A stretch of 20,606 bases of DNA from a bacterium (GTDB lineage: Bacteria; Verrucomicrobiota; Verrucomicrobiae; Opitutales; Opitutaceae): NCBI GenBank assembly GCA_021780625.1, contig JAJXYI010000624.1, forward strand, positions 1 to 20,606, in the 5' to 3' direction. The position numbers were made by a program, and so were the translations under genes. Under the pieces are notes generated by a model. That model did not search any database. It saw nothing but the letters and a program-made list of their open reading frames with translations, and was not told the origin of the DNA. Positions 1-8,117 of this stretch are shown here, piece after piece (within the stretch, counting starts at the first letter, position 1; each line of letters begins with the position of its first letter).

Positions 1-87
1 GGCGGATCGTGAAGGCAGGCGACTCGTTCACAATCGCCTTCACGTCCGGCTCGACGATCTCGGGCAAGCCTCTGGCGCCGCTGTATA
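1..87 (-). other. Possible edge fragment of an unrecognised coding region
   Basis: On the minus strand the frame is open from just after a TGA stop near position 88 to the left window edge. It reads like coding sequence, with the peptide EIVEPDVKAIVNESPAF. A TTG codon at 65-67 could serve as a start, but no ribosome binding site is visible. I cannot assign a family. It could be the first codons of a gene lying mostly outside the window, or the tail of the eroded material to its right. Only about 29 codons are visible, so chance openness in GC-rich DNA remains possible. Confidence 0.2.
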
Positions 88-1218
88 ATCACGGTGGGCG
101 AACCCCGACGGCGATGTGCGCGCCGGGCCCGAAAATCACCCTTGAAGGGATCCGGCCAGACCGCGTGGCCCCAATTCCTATCCCGCCCAGGGTATTCGAA
201 ATCTCGATGCGTCTGCCCGCGCGCGGGCGCTTCGTCGTGGAACACGCCATACACCGCAGGTGCCAGTGTCGACGACAGGACGAGGAGCCGGAGTGCGGCA
301 CCACAAGCCCCCAAGAGCACCAGACGCCCGCAAGGAGGGCGTTGAGGCCAGGGGCGGCCTTGGGATAGAATCTTCCTTGCAAGGGCCCGCCCACGATAGC
401 GACCAAGATCGCATGGGCCACTCACCCACCCGCAGCCCAGTCTTGCATCAGGCCGGCGATAAAGCTCCAGCTCACCACCTTCGCGCCATCCAGTTCATCG
501 CGTGGATGGCGCGCCTCGAACCACAGGGAAGGAACCATCCGCACCGATACACTGCGGTGATGCACCTATCGAACACGCGAGGTCGCGAGTCGGCATCATC
601 GTTGCATCGGGTCTTCGGGCACTCGCCTGGTCTCCGCATCATCCCCCAGGGAAAACCCATCGTGTAAAACACAGGTCCTTATCCGTTTCATGTTGTCCTT
701 TCTAGATTACGTTCGACCGCAGGGCATTGCTTTCACCAGCAAACGGGGACCGCAAACGGGTCCCGCAGTACTTCATAACCAGCCGGCGGCCGTGAGACCA
801 CGTCCCCCCCCAATCGAACTCGCCATGAGAGCCGTTCAATCCGTACCAGCAACGTTCAAATCCTTGCGCACGACGATCCTGTCGCGTGCCCAAAATCCAG
901 GTCGCCCCTGATTCGTGGGTCTCTTTTTGTGCCCTAGTGGCAATAGTGGCACTGAAGAGTAGGCGCAGGACCCCGCAAGGCAGAAACATCGAGATCGGCC
1001 GCAGCCATTTTTTCCTTTCGCCATCCCTCCCAATCGACAAATCTGCCCTTGCTCGCAAACCAGCCATTCTCGCGAGCCAGCCAGATACAGCAGCCCACCA
1101 GTCAAGGACTCCTGTCAGGTTACAATATCTCTATCCCGTACAGCCCATGAAACCCGCCAGCCTCGATTCGGTCGTCCCCCCCTGCGCCCATCCCGCCCAC
1201 CGCTGCCACGGCGCGCCG
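88..1218. other. Long gene-free stretch with possible eroded remnants, upstream of the surface protein gene
   Basis: No reading frame here looks like an intact gene. On the minus strand, 500-300 gives coding-looking peptides (for example DGAKVVSWSFIAGLMQDWAAGG split by a stop from VAHAILVAIVGGPLQG). The plausible frame changes repeatedly and is broken by stops, which is what a decayed gene looks like. I do not recognise the family. The right part (about 700-1218) seems non-coding. It holds a C8 tract at 804-811, a C7 tract at 1176-1182, and a hairpin with 6-bp arms at 746-751 and 759-764. The hairpin overlaps a direct repeat of GCAAACGGG at 739-747 and 752-760. Confidence 0.4.
1121..1126 (+). 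promoter_or_regulatory. Weak -10-like hexamer upstream of the surface protein gene
   Basis: TACAAT matches the -10 consensus TATAAT at five of six positions and lies 21 bases before the ATG at 1147 and about 90 before the ATG at 1219. No good -35 hexamer sits at the right spacing; the closest is GTCAAG at 1101-1106, which is too near. This is a candidate only. Confidence 0.22.
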
Positions 1219-4200
1219 ATGCGCGCCCTTCGTCGTGCCGCCTGCGCCGGCCTCCTGCTCATTTGCAGCCTCCCTCGCCTGGCTGCACAATCCTCGGGCA
1301 CGACAGTCACCACCGATCTATCGGTCCCCAACAACGGCACGTACACGTTCGCTGGCCTCACGACCGTATCCGGGGCCAAAGTGACGTTGGGCACTTCCGC
1401 CTCGTTGACATGGGGTGGCGGTGGAACATTGGCCGGCAGCACGGTCGCGATGGGGATCGGCTCATCGATGATTCTCGCGCCGAGCACAACCCTGAACGTC
1501 GACTCCGCGACGTCGGCCAGTGGTGCATTGACGTTCAAGGACAACAACCAGGGAGCCACGTTCGTTAACGCAGGTACGCTCACCACACAATATGGGGCCG
1601 GCATAATCGTCCAGACCTTCGACAATCAGGGGACCTTGAGCGTCTCCGGAGACTCCGTATACCCCATCGGCGCGAGTGGCATCACGTCCACATTTCAGAA
1701 CTCGGGCACGGTCAATATCGACCGATCCTTCGTGAACATCTACAGTGCCCTCAAGAATACGGGAACGCTATCCACATCGGACAATGGCCTGATATTCTTG
1801 TACGGGCCCGAAACAACCGCCGACTTGGGATCGATGTCCATCACGAGTCCGGCTGGCATCATTCTTGCCGGACCGCTCGACAATTCCAACGCCACGCTCA
1901 CTGCGCCCGCCGGCGGCTCCTTCAACGTGGAAAAAGCAACGATCAGCGGTGGTACGATCTCCAGCGGAGCGATCACGATCGGAGCGGGCGACAGCGTGAC
2001 CCTCAGCGATGCCACCTACTCGGGGGACTTGAGTCTTGGAGTCAATGGGAGTGCCCTGTTCAAGGGCAGCTCGGACTTCACCGGCAACAATCTGACACTG
2101 GCTCTTGGAGCCAACCTGACCTGGGATCATCCGGTCACGCTGACAGGGCGAAACATCACGATGGGCAGCGGATCGTTTCTCATTGCGAACGGTTCAATGA
2201 CGATCGCCGCGAATACCACCCTCACCGGATACGTTTCTCTCAACACAAAAGGCAGCGGCTCAACGCTGGTCAACGACGGTCATATCCTGAGCATTAACGG
2301 CGGCACCATAGCGCCGCCAGCATTTACGAACGAGGGAACGATCACCGTCCAGGGCGCAGGCGGATTGATGCTTGGTTCGATGTACGGCGGAGGTACGGTG
2401 GTGAACGACTCAAGCGGCCAGATCGTTGTCGATGGAGGCGAGGTGGATTTGGGCGGCGACGTCTCAAACCTGGGCAAGATCTACACGACCTCAAAGGGAG
2501 GTACGATCATGCTTCAGACCAATAAAACCTCGGACTTTGGGTCGATCGACATCACGGCGGGAGGGACTATCGCCATCGCATCGATCATCGATAATACGGG
2601 ATTGACACTCAACCCTCCCATTGGAGGCAAATACCTGCTCCAAGGAGGAAGCATCAAGAATGGAAGTGTCGCTGCCGGAGCACTCGGCTACTCCGGGGCA
2701 AATTCGATGCTCGATGGCGTGACGGTGAATGACGACTGCACGTTGTCCTCAAACGCACAACTCACGCTCGTCGACGGTAGTTCGTTCAGCGGTACGAACA
2801 TCACACTCGGCCAATATTCCCAGCTTTACTGGCTACAGGCCGGACAATTGACCGGACAAACCATCGCAATGGGCCCGTCCAGCACATTCACCGTAGGCCG
2901 GTATTACGGCGTCGGCGGATCTCTGACTCTTGATCCAAATACGACGCTGAGCGGAATGGTTAATTTTTACAGCAATTCCGACAGCACCATCACCAACAAC
3001 GGTACGATCAACCAGACCTCAGGCACCGGTATTATCTACGGATATCCGTTCACCAATAATGGGACGGTCGAAGTGACGTCCGGAACCCTGAATATTGGGA
3101 GCGACCACGTCATTGGTTCAGTGCCGCCCGCGTCGAGCTTCGTGAACAATGGCACGCTCATCGCCAGCGGAGGCACGCTCTCCATCGGAAATGGGTTCAG
3201 CGGAACGGGATCCCTTCAGGCGCAGGGAAGTGGGACAATCGTGCTTAACGGTTCCCTTACGACTGCCTGTCTCTCACATGTCAGTTTGGATTCAACGAGC
3301 CACATTCGAATCGCCGGCACACTCGACAACAGCAATGCGACGCTGCAGGCCCCTTCGGGAGGTGCATTTGAGCTCTACGGCGGCACGATCAGGGGGGGGA
3401 TCATTGGCCCTGGAGCCATCTCCTACTTCCCTCAGGGTGGCACACTCGACGGCGTAAATTTCGGCGGCGCGATCAACGTCCCCGAAGGCGCCGCAGTCAC
3501 GCTCACCGACGGCGTCAACGTATCCAATCAATCCATCACCCTGGGCGCCTCTTCGTCGCTCACCTTCAATCAGGCGCTCCCCTACCTGACATCCAACACG
3601 GTTACCCTCGGACAGGGATCACAGCTCACTGTCACGATGGGTTCATTGACCATCGACTCGAAGTCGACGCTTATCGGCAACGGCCAGGTCATTCTGAGCG
3701 ACCCGACGGCAGTATTCACGAATTACGGACATCTCGGGAACTTGAACTCTTCGCTGACAATTTCCGCCTCGAACGTGGTGAACAGCGGGCAAATCACGGT
3801 CGCGGACAACAACAGCATTTCGGCCAATTGCCCCATCTCACTGGGTGGCACCGTGAATCTCGAAGGAGGAACGATCAGTTCAACCAAGGGCATAACAATA
3901 TTCAGTACGGTATTCTCGGACGGTGGCACCCTCACCGCAGGCAGCGGGGTGACGATCGATCAAAATGCCTACTTCGAGGGTGATGGGACGATCAACGGCG
4001 ATCTGATTCTCAGTGGCGGCACCCTGAACGTGGGGTCGATGGGCGGCTCTCTCGTGATCAGCAACGGATCCCTGAACATCGCGAGTCCCTCAATCCTGCA
4101 ATTCTCCACCTTTGGTTCATACGCGGCACCCCTCTACTTCGATCAACCGACGGGCGATATCGATATCGGTCAGGGAAGACTGACGCTCAGCCTCATGCTC

Positions 4201-7155
4201 AAGGCCGTGCCACAAGCGGGCCTGTCCACGAAAATCATCAGCGCAACCGCAGGGACTCATTTTGCCGGTACCTTCGCCAATATTCCCAGCTCAGGCTCAC
4301 AGATCACGGCGGCTTACAATGGCAGTTCCTATACGTTTCGCGTCGATTACGACACCACCGGAGTAACCTTGAGCGTGGTCAACAGCCCTTCCAGCTCCAC
4401 CCCGTCTGCACCGAGCATCACGACCCAACCCGAGAACGTCACCGTCAATCTGGGCTCCTCGGCGACATTCTCGATCGCGGCCGCAGGCAATCCTCAGCCG
4501 ACCTACCAATGGCAAAAAAGCGGCGTGAACATTCCCGGCGCAACCGGATCGTCGTACACCATCCCCGTGGTCTCGTTGTCCGATTCCGGGACTTACGACG
4601 TCGTCGTCACCAACAGCCAAGGTTCGGTCACGAGCGCCAGTGCAGGCCTATTCGTCAACGCGACCTACGCCCCACCCTCGATCAGCCACCAGCCCTCGAA
4701 GGTGAACACTTCGGTCGGCGGATCGGCCAGCTTCTCTGTCTCCGCTTCCGGCAATCCTTCCCCGGCCTACCAATGGCGCAAGGATGGCGTCGCAATCCCA
4801 GGAGCCACGAGCTCCAGCTACACGCTGACGAACATCTCCGCCTCCGAAGCGGGCACCTACGACGTCGTCGTCTCCAATAGCCAAGGCTCCGTTACCTCCT
4901 CCGGCGCGGCCTTGACCGTCACCGCCTCCAACTCGGCCCCAACCGTCACTCAACAACCGAATAGCGCCACAGTCACCACCGGCAATTCCGTCACGTTCTC
5001 AGTCACCGCCTCGGGCAATCCGACGCCCACGTATCAGTGGCGCAAAAACGGCATCGCCATCGCCAATGCCACCGACGCGACCTTCTCCATCGACTCCGTC
5101 TCCTCGGCCGACGCAGGCACCTACGACGTCGTCGTCTCCAATGCCAACGGCTCGACCACCTCCTCGGGCGCGACGCTCACCGTCACATCCGCCAACTCGG
5201 CTCCCACCATCACCGAACAACCGGAAAACACCCGAGCCCTCGTGGGTTCAACCGCTTCCTTCTCAGTCTCCGCCACGGGCAATCCCGCTCCAGCCTATCA
5301 GTGGCGAAAAGACGGCGTCGCCATCCCCGGCGGCACGTCGGCCACCCTCGCCCTCACCAACGTCCAATCCAGCGACGTCGGCAGCTACGATGTCGTCGTG
5401 ACCAACTCCATTGGCTCCGTCACGAGCCGGTTGGTGCGCCTCGACGTGACCCCCTCCGCCGAGCCTCCGACGATCTTGACCCAACCAATTTCGCTGAGCG
5501 TGATCGTCGGACAGCAGGCGACCTTCTCAGTCGAAGCCGAAGCCGATCCGACGCCAGCGTATCAATGGACCAAGAACGGCAACGTCATTGCCGGCGCCAC
5601 CGACACCACGCTGACCATCCCCGCCGCCCAGCTCTCGGATGCCGGCACCTATTCGGTCTCCGTCTCCAACTCGTCGGGCAGCGTCACCTCCCAGAACGCC
5701 TCCCTCAAGGTCTACGCCAACGACTACGCAGGAACCTATTTCGGGACCCTCGGCTCCGGCGGACAGTTCGCGTTGATCGTCAATCACGACCACACAGGCT
5801 CGTACCTCGCGTATCTCGGCGACGGCAAGACAGCCATCGTGCAGGCCAGCGTGCTAATCGACGACTCCGGCCACTTCTCATTCCAAACCTCCACTCCGGC
5901 AGTCGCCACGTCGAGCGTCTCCGCGGGTCGGTTGCAGGCCGCCGCGACCTCAAGCTCCCTCACCGTCGACGGCACCATCGTCGGCAACGGATCGCTCACG
6001 GGCTCGATCACCGGCGGTGTCTCCTTGACGCTTTCCGGCACGGAAGTCTCTTCGGGCTCCACAGGATCCATGGCCGGCTTCTATCAGACTGCCTCTTCAG
6101 CCACCAACGACTCGGTCAATCTGATCGTGAGTGGCGACGGGCAGGTCTTCGTCCTCACCCAGACTTCCACTGGCGTATCCGCCGCGACGGGTACAGTAGA
6201 CAGCACCGGCAAGGTCAGCGCCACGACCTCCAACGGTCAGACGATCACCGCGACGGTCGCGGCGGGTTCAGGGACGGCCAAGGTGACACTCGCCGACGCC
6301 AGCGGATCAACCACGCTTGCCGGCGGAACCCCCGACATGCTCGAGTCGCAGCATCTGGTCGGCATCTCCGCGCGGGCGCTCTGCGACACCGGTTCCAACA
6401 ACGCGGTCGCCGGATTCATCATCACCGGCAATGAATCGAAGCAGGTGCTCATCCGGGCCGTTGGTCCCGGCCTTGCGGGCCAGGGCATCACCCAGCCAAT
6501 CCCAAATCCCAAGCTCGATCTCTACGCCGGCCAGACCCTCATCGCTTCGAATACCGGTTGGGGCTCCGCCGCGAACGCCGATGAGATCGCCGCCGCGGCC
6601 TCCCGCATCGGCGACTTCGCCCTCGCACAGGGCTCCGCCGACTCCGCGATCTACACGACACTCCAGCCCGGCCTCTACACCGCCAACGCCTCTCCTTCCG
6701 ATGGCAAAGCCGGCGTTGTGCTCGTGGAGGTTTACGACCTCTCAACGCCCACCTTGGGCAACAAGATCGTGGCCCTCTCCAGCCGCGTGGAGGTCGGAAC
6801 GGGCCAGGATGAGGGCGTCGCCGGGTTCGTAGTGTCGGGGAGTGTCCCCAAGCAGTTCCTGATCCGCGCCGTCGGTCCCACCCTCGCCTCGCTCGGTGTG
6901 TCCGGAGTCCTCGCCCACCCCGTGCTCAAGCTCTACCAAGGTTCGACCGTCATCGCTCAAAACAGCGGATGGACCACGGCCGCAAACGCCACCCAGATCC
7001 CCACCGTCTCGCAGTCGATCGGCGAATTCGCGCTCCAGTCCAACGACGACGCTGCGCTGCTCGTCACCCTCGACCCGGGCGTCTACACCGCCAACGTCTC
7101 GTCCGGCGACGGCACCAAGGGCGTCGCGCTGATCGAGGTCTACGAGATCCGCTGA
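1219..7155 (+). CDS. Giant secreted surface protein: beta-helix repeats, five Ig-like domains, C-terminal tandem domains
   Basis: The protein has about 1,978 residues. The frame is open from before 886, but the ATG at 1219 puts a textbook signal peptide at the very N-terminus (arginines, leucine-rich core, cleavage probably after PRLAA). An ATG at 1147 would add 24 residues before it. Residues about 27-1057 are Gly/Thr/Asn/Ser-rich strands of the xNxGTIxV type, arranged in super-repeats of about 240 residues. They end in a cap (about 928-1057) resembling the end of autotransporter passenger helices. Residues about 1062-1500 are five I-set Ig-like domains, each with YQWxK and a GTYDVVVxN-type strand. 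A beta-rich linker follows, then two related domains (about 1711-1842 and 1848-1978) with VLIRAVGP/FLIRAVGP. I see no autotransporter barrel, LPXTG or PEP-CTERM signal. An adhesive or matrix role is inferred from the architecture. Confidence 0.85.
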   Translation: MRALRRAACAGLLLICSLPRLAAQSSGTTVTTDLSVPNNGTYTFAGLTTVSGAKVTLGTSASLTWGGGGTLAGSTVAMGIGSSMILAPSTTLNVDSATSASGALTFKDNNQGATFVNAGTLTTQYGAGIIVQTFDNQGTLSVSGDSVYPIGASGITSTFQNSGTVNIDRSFVNIYSALKNTGTLSTSDNGLIFLYGPETTADLGSMSITSPAGIILAGPLDNSNATLTAPAGGSFNVEKATISGGTISSGAITIGAGDSVTLSDATYSGDLSLGVNGSALFKGSSDFTGNNLTLALGANLTWDHPVTLTGRNITMGSGSFLIANGSMTIAANTTLTGYVSLNTKGSGSTLVNDGHILSINGGTIAPPAFTNEGTITVQGAGGLMLGSMYGGGTVVNDSSGQIVVDGGEVDLGGDVSNLGKIYTTSKGGTIMLQTNKTSDFGSIDITAGGTIAIASIIDNTGLTLNPPIGGKYLLQGGSIKNGSVAAGALGYSGANSMLDGVTVNDDCTLSSNAQLTLVDGSSFSGTNITLGQYSQLYWLQAGQLTGQTIAMGPSSTFTVGRYYGVGGSLTLDPNTTLSGMVNFYSNSDSTITNNGTINQTSGTGIIYGYPFTNNGTVEVTSGTLNIGSDHVIGSVPPASSFVNNGTLIASGGTLSIGNGFSGTGSLQAQGSGTIVLNGSLTTACLSHVSLDSTSHIRIAGTLDNSNATLQAPSGGAFELYGGTIRGGIIGPGAISYFPQGGTLDGVNFGGAINVPEGAAVTLTDGVNVSNQSITLGASSSLTFNQALPYLTSNTVTLGQGSQLTVTMGSLTIDSKSTLIGNGQVILSDPTAVFTNYGHLGNLNSSLTISASNVVNSGQITVADNNSISANCPISLGGTVNLEGGTISSTKGITIFSTVFSDGGTLTAGSGVTIDQNAYFEGDGTINGDLILSGGTLNVGSMGGSLVISNGSLNIASPSILQFSTFGSYAAPLYFDQPTGDIDIGQGRLTLSLMLKAVPQAGLSTKIISATAGTHFAGTFANIPSSGSQITAAYNGSSYTFRVDYDTTGVTLSVVNSPSSSTPSAPSITTQPENVTVNLGSSATFSIAAAGNPQPTYQWQKSGVNIPGATGSSYTIPVVSLSDSGTYDVVVTNSQGSVTSASAGLFVNATYAPPSISHQPSKVNTSVGGSASFSVSASGNPSPAYQWRKDGVAIPGATSSSYTLTNISASEAGTYDVVVSNSQGSVTSSGAALTVTASNSAPTVTQQPNSATVTTGNSVTFSVTASGNPTPTYQWRKNGIAIANATDATFSIDSVSSADAGTYDVVVSNANGSTTSSGATLTVTSANSAPTITEQPENTRALVGSTASFSVSATGNPAPAYQWRKDGVAIPGGTSATLALTNVQSSDVGSYDVVVTNSIGSVTSRLVRLDVTPSAEPPTILTQPISLSVIVGQQATFSVEAEADPTPAYQWTKNGNVIAGATDTTLTIPAAQLSDAGTYSVSVSNSSGSVTSQNASLKVYANDYAGTYFGTLGSGGQFALIVNHDHTGSYLAYLGDGKTAIVQASVLIDDSGHFSFQTSTPAVATSSVSAGRLQAAATSSSLTVDGTIVGNGSLTGSITGGVSLTLSGTEVSSGSTGSMAGFYQTASSATNDSVNLIVSGDGQVFVLTQTSTGVSAATGTVDSTGKVSATTSNGQTITATVAAGSGTAKVTLADASGSTTLAGGTPDMLESQHLVGISARALCDTGSNNAVAGFIITGNESKQVLIRAVGPGLAGQGITQPIPNPKLDLYAGQTLIASNTGWGSAANADEIAAAASRIGDFALAQGSADSAIYTTLQPGLYTANASPSDGKAGVVLVEVYDLSTPTLGNKIVALSSRVEVGTGQDEGVAGFVVSGSVPKQFLIRAVGPTLASLGVSGVLAHPVLKLYQGSTVIAQNSGWTTAANATQIPTVSQSIGEFALQSNDDAALLVTLDPGVYTANVSSGDGTKGVALIEVYEIR
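1876..4050 (+). repeat. Coding super-repeat, about 237-245 residues per unit
   Basis: Three later units of the beta-helix region begin with the same signature: LDNSNATLTAPAGGSF (from 1876), IDNTGLTLNPPIGGKY (from 2587) and LDNSNATLQAPSGGAF (from 3322). The markers are 711 and 735 bases apart. After each come a GGTI...G...GA turn, an LT/LTW strand, a xxMGxxS strand, an LTI...TTLxG strand and several NxGTI strands in the same order. The stretch from about 1297 to 1875 matches the second part of this unit, making a partial first copy. The DNA copies have diverged, so this is a protein-level repeat. Confidence 0.7.
4402..5715 (+). repeat. Five tandem Ig-like domain repeats within the surface protein gene
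   Basis: Five units of about 255-265 bases start near 4402, 4669, 4930, 5197 and 5461. Each encodes a ...P-x-I/V-x-x-Q-P opening, a GxxxxFSVxAxGNPxPxYQWxK strand, a hydrophobic S/T-rich strand, and a DxGTYxVxVxNxxGSxTS strand ending in a xLxV linker. Units 2, 3 and 4 are the most alike, including a shared GTYDVVV or SYDVVV core. They lack the paired cysteines of animal Ig domains, as is usual in bacterial versions. Confidence 0.85.
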
Positions 7156-7166
7156 GTCGTTTTCTC

Positions 7167-7196
7167 TTGTCCGCCGTCTTTAGCGTCGGCGGACAA
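7167..7196 (+). terminator. Hairpin just after the surface protein gene, possible terminator
   Basis: A perfect 10-bp inverted repeat (TTGTCCGCCG at 7167-7176 and CGGCGGACAA at 7187-7196) flanks a 10-base loop and begins 12 bases after the stop codon. The position fits a transcript end, but no T-run follows on the plus strand. If it terminates, it is not a classical intrinsic terminator; it could instead protect the 3' end. Confidence 0.45.
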
Positions 7197-7649
7197 GGTA
7201 GGGGCCGGACTGGGAGGACAAACGCAGACGCCATCCATTCCAACCCTGTTCAGCTAAAGGAAGCGGGAAACGGGAGCGACAACGCCACGGGTATCAGCGG
7301 ATCGATGTGGACTGCGGTGGCCTGACACCGCTCTGGGACGCGAGGCCTGTCGAAGACCCTGAGCGGAGTCGAATGGGGCTCGCGCCCCATCAGCAGTGGC
7401 CCTGCGGGCCGCGATCGGAGCGATAAGGCGCAGCCGCAGTGACAGGGAAAACGGGGAGCGATGCGATTCTGCCATGGCAACCAGGGTTTCGGATTCCGAA
7501 AACAAGGGCGGTGTCGGGGCACCGCACAGCTCCACCTGTATTCAGCCCTCTCCCCGTCCCCATCCCTTTCATCCCCTCCATCCCTTAAAATGTCCTGGGA
7601 TTCGTGTCCGATGGCCGTCGCAACCATCTTGCCAGTTTACCTTCCAAGT
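7197..7649. other. Gene-free stretch between surface protein and marR, with a repeat-like segment and small hairpins
   Basis: No convincing gene is present on either strand. The segment at 7348-7372, with core GACCCTGAGCGGAGTCGA, looks like a dispersed intergenic repeat known to me from many bacterial genomes. It runs directly into two short hairpins. The first has arms ATGGGGC and GCCCCAT (7373-7379, 7384-7390, loop TCGC); the second has arms GGCCC and GGGCC (7398-7402, 7406-7410). A 15-base palindrome with 7-bp arms, TTTCGGATTCCGAAA, lies at 7487-7501. A pyrimidine-rich run covers about 7546-7588. Confidence 0.5.
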
Positions 7650-7661
7650 TTAGCTTGCTAA
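7650..7661. promoter_or_regulatory. Candidate MarR operator
   Basis: TTAGCTTGCTAA is a perfect inverted repeat, two 5-bp arms around TT, with the flanks (GT before, TT after) partly extending the symmetry. It lies directly in front of the marR start region, where an autorepressor of this family would bind. Winged-helix MarR dimers typically bind palindromes of this size. Binding is inferred from position and symmetry only. Confidence 0.55.
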
Positions 7662-7664
7662 TTG

Positions 7665-8117
7665 ATGCGGGTTCATGAGTCTGGCGGCATGGCACAGGAC
7701 GATCTCGAAGCCTCCGTGTACGCGCTCGCCGACTCCTTCGGCCTCGTTCTGCGTCGCATTCGCGCCGTCGCCTCCTCCTCCAACGAGCTGTCGCTCACCG
7801 AGAATGCCGTGCTGGTGCGCCTTGAGCGCGAGGGTCCGGCCACCACCGCAGAGTTAGCGCGTGCCCACGGGATGAAGCCGCAGTCCATGGGCGCCACGGT
7901 GGCCTCGCTCGCCGACGCAGGCCTCATCGCGCGGAAGCCCCATCCCACGGACGGTCGGCAGGTGATCCTCGCACTCACCCCCAAGGGCCTCGCCCTGCGC
8001 AAGTCCACCCGCGCCGCCAAGCGAACCTGGCTGGTCGAGGCTGTCGGGCGACTGGGCAAGGAGGACCAGAGGCGCCTTTTCGCGGCCTCAGCTATCCTGC
8101 GAAAGCTCGTCGAATAA
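7665..8117 (+). CDS. MarR-family transcriptional regulator
   Basis: About 150 residues, the usual size for the family, which acts as DNA-binding dimers that release DNA on binding small, often phenolic, ligands. A winged helix-turn-helix is clear: LTENAVLVRLEREG, then TTAELARAHGMKPQSMGATVASLADAGLI as helix-turn-helix, then the wing with DGRQVILALTPKG. The frame also offers a TTG at 7662 and an ATG at 7689. The palindrome at 7650-7661 is so close to the first starts that the ATG at 7689 (142 residues, MAQDDLEAS) may be the true one. Its stop TAA overlaps the exporter ATG by one base (TAATG), so the two genes are translationally coupled. A repressor of its own operon is the likely role; the ligand is unknown. 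Confidence 0.9.
   Translation: MRVHESGGMAQDDLEASVYALADSFGLVLRRIRAVASSSNELSLTENAVLVRLEREGPATTAELARAHGMKPQSMGATVASLADAGLIARKPHPTDGRQVILALTPKGLALRKSTRAAKRTWLVEAVGRLGKEDQRRLFAASAILRKLVE

Noticed and set aside
886..1218. N-terminal extension of the surface protein to position 886
   Set aside because: The extra 111 residues are not protein-like and would bury the signal peptide; the frame is simply open upstream.
4402..5715. Regularly spaced repeats as a possible CRISPR-like array
   Set aside because: The period of about 260 bases is in frame and encodes Ig-like domains; there are no short identical repeats with unique spacers.
5037..6434. A 465-codon open frame on the plus strand in another frame
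   Set aside because: It overlaps the Ig-like and linker parts of the surface protein and translates to Arg/His/Ser-rich noise from the repeated codons.
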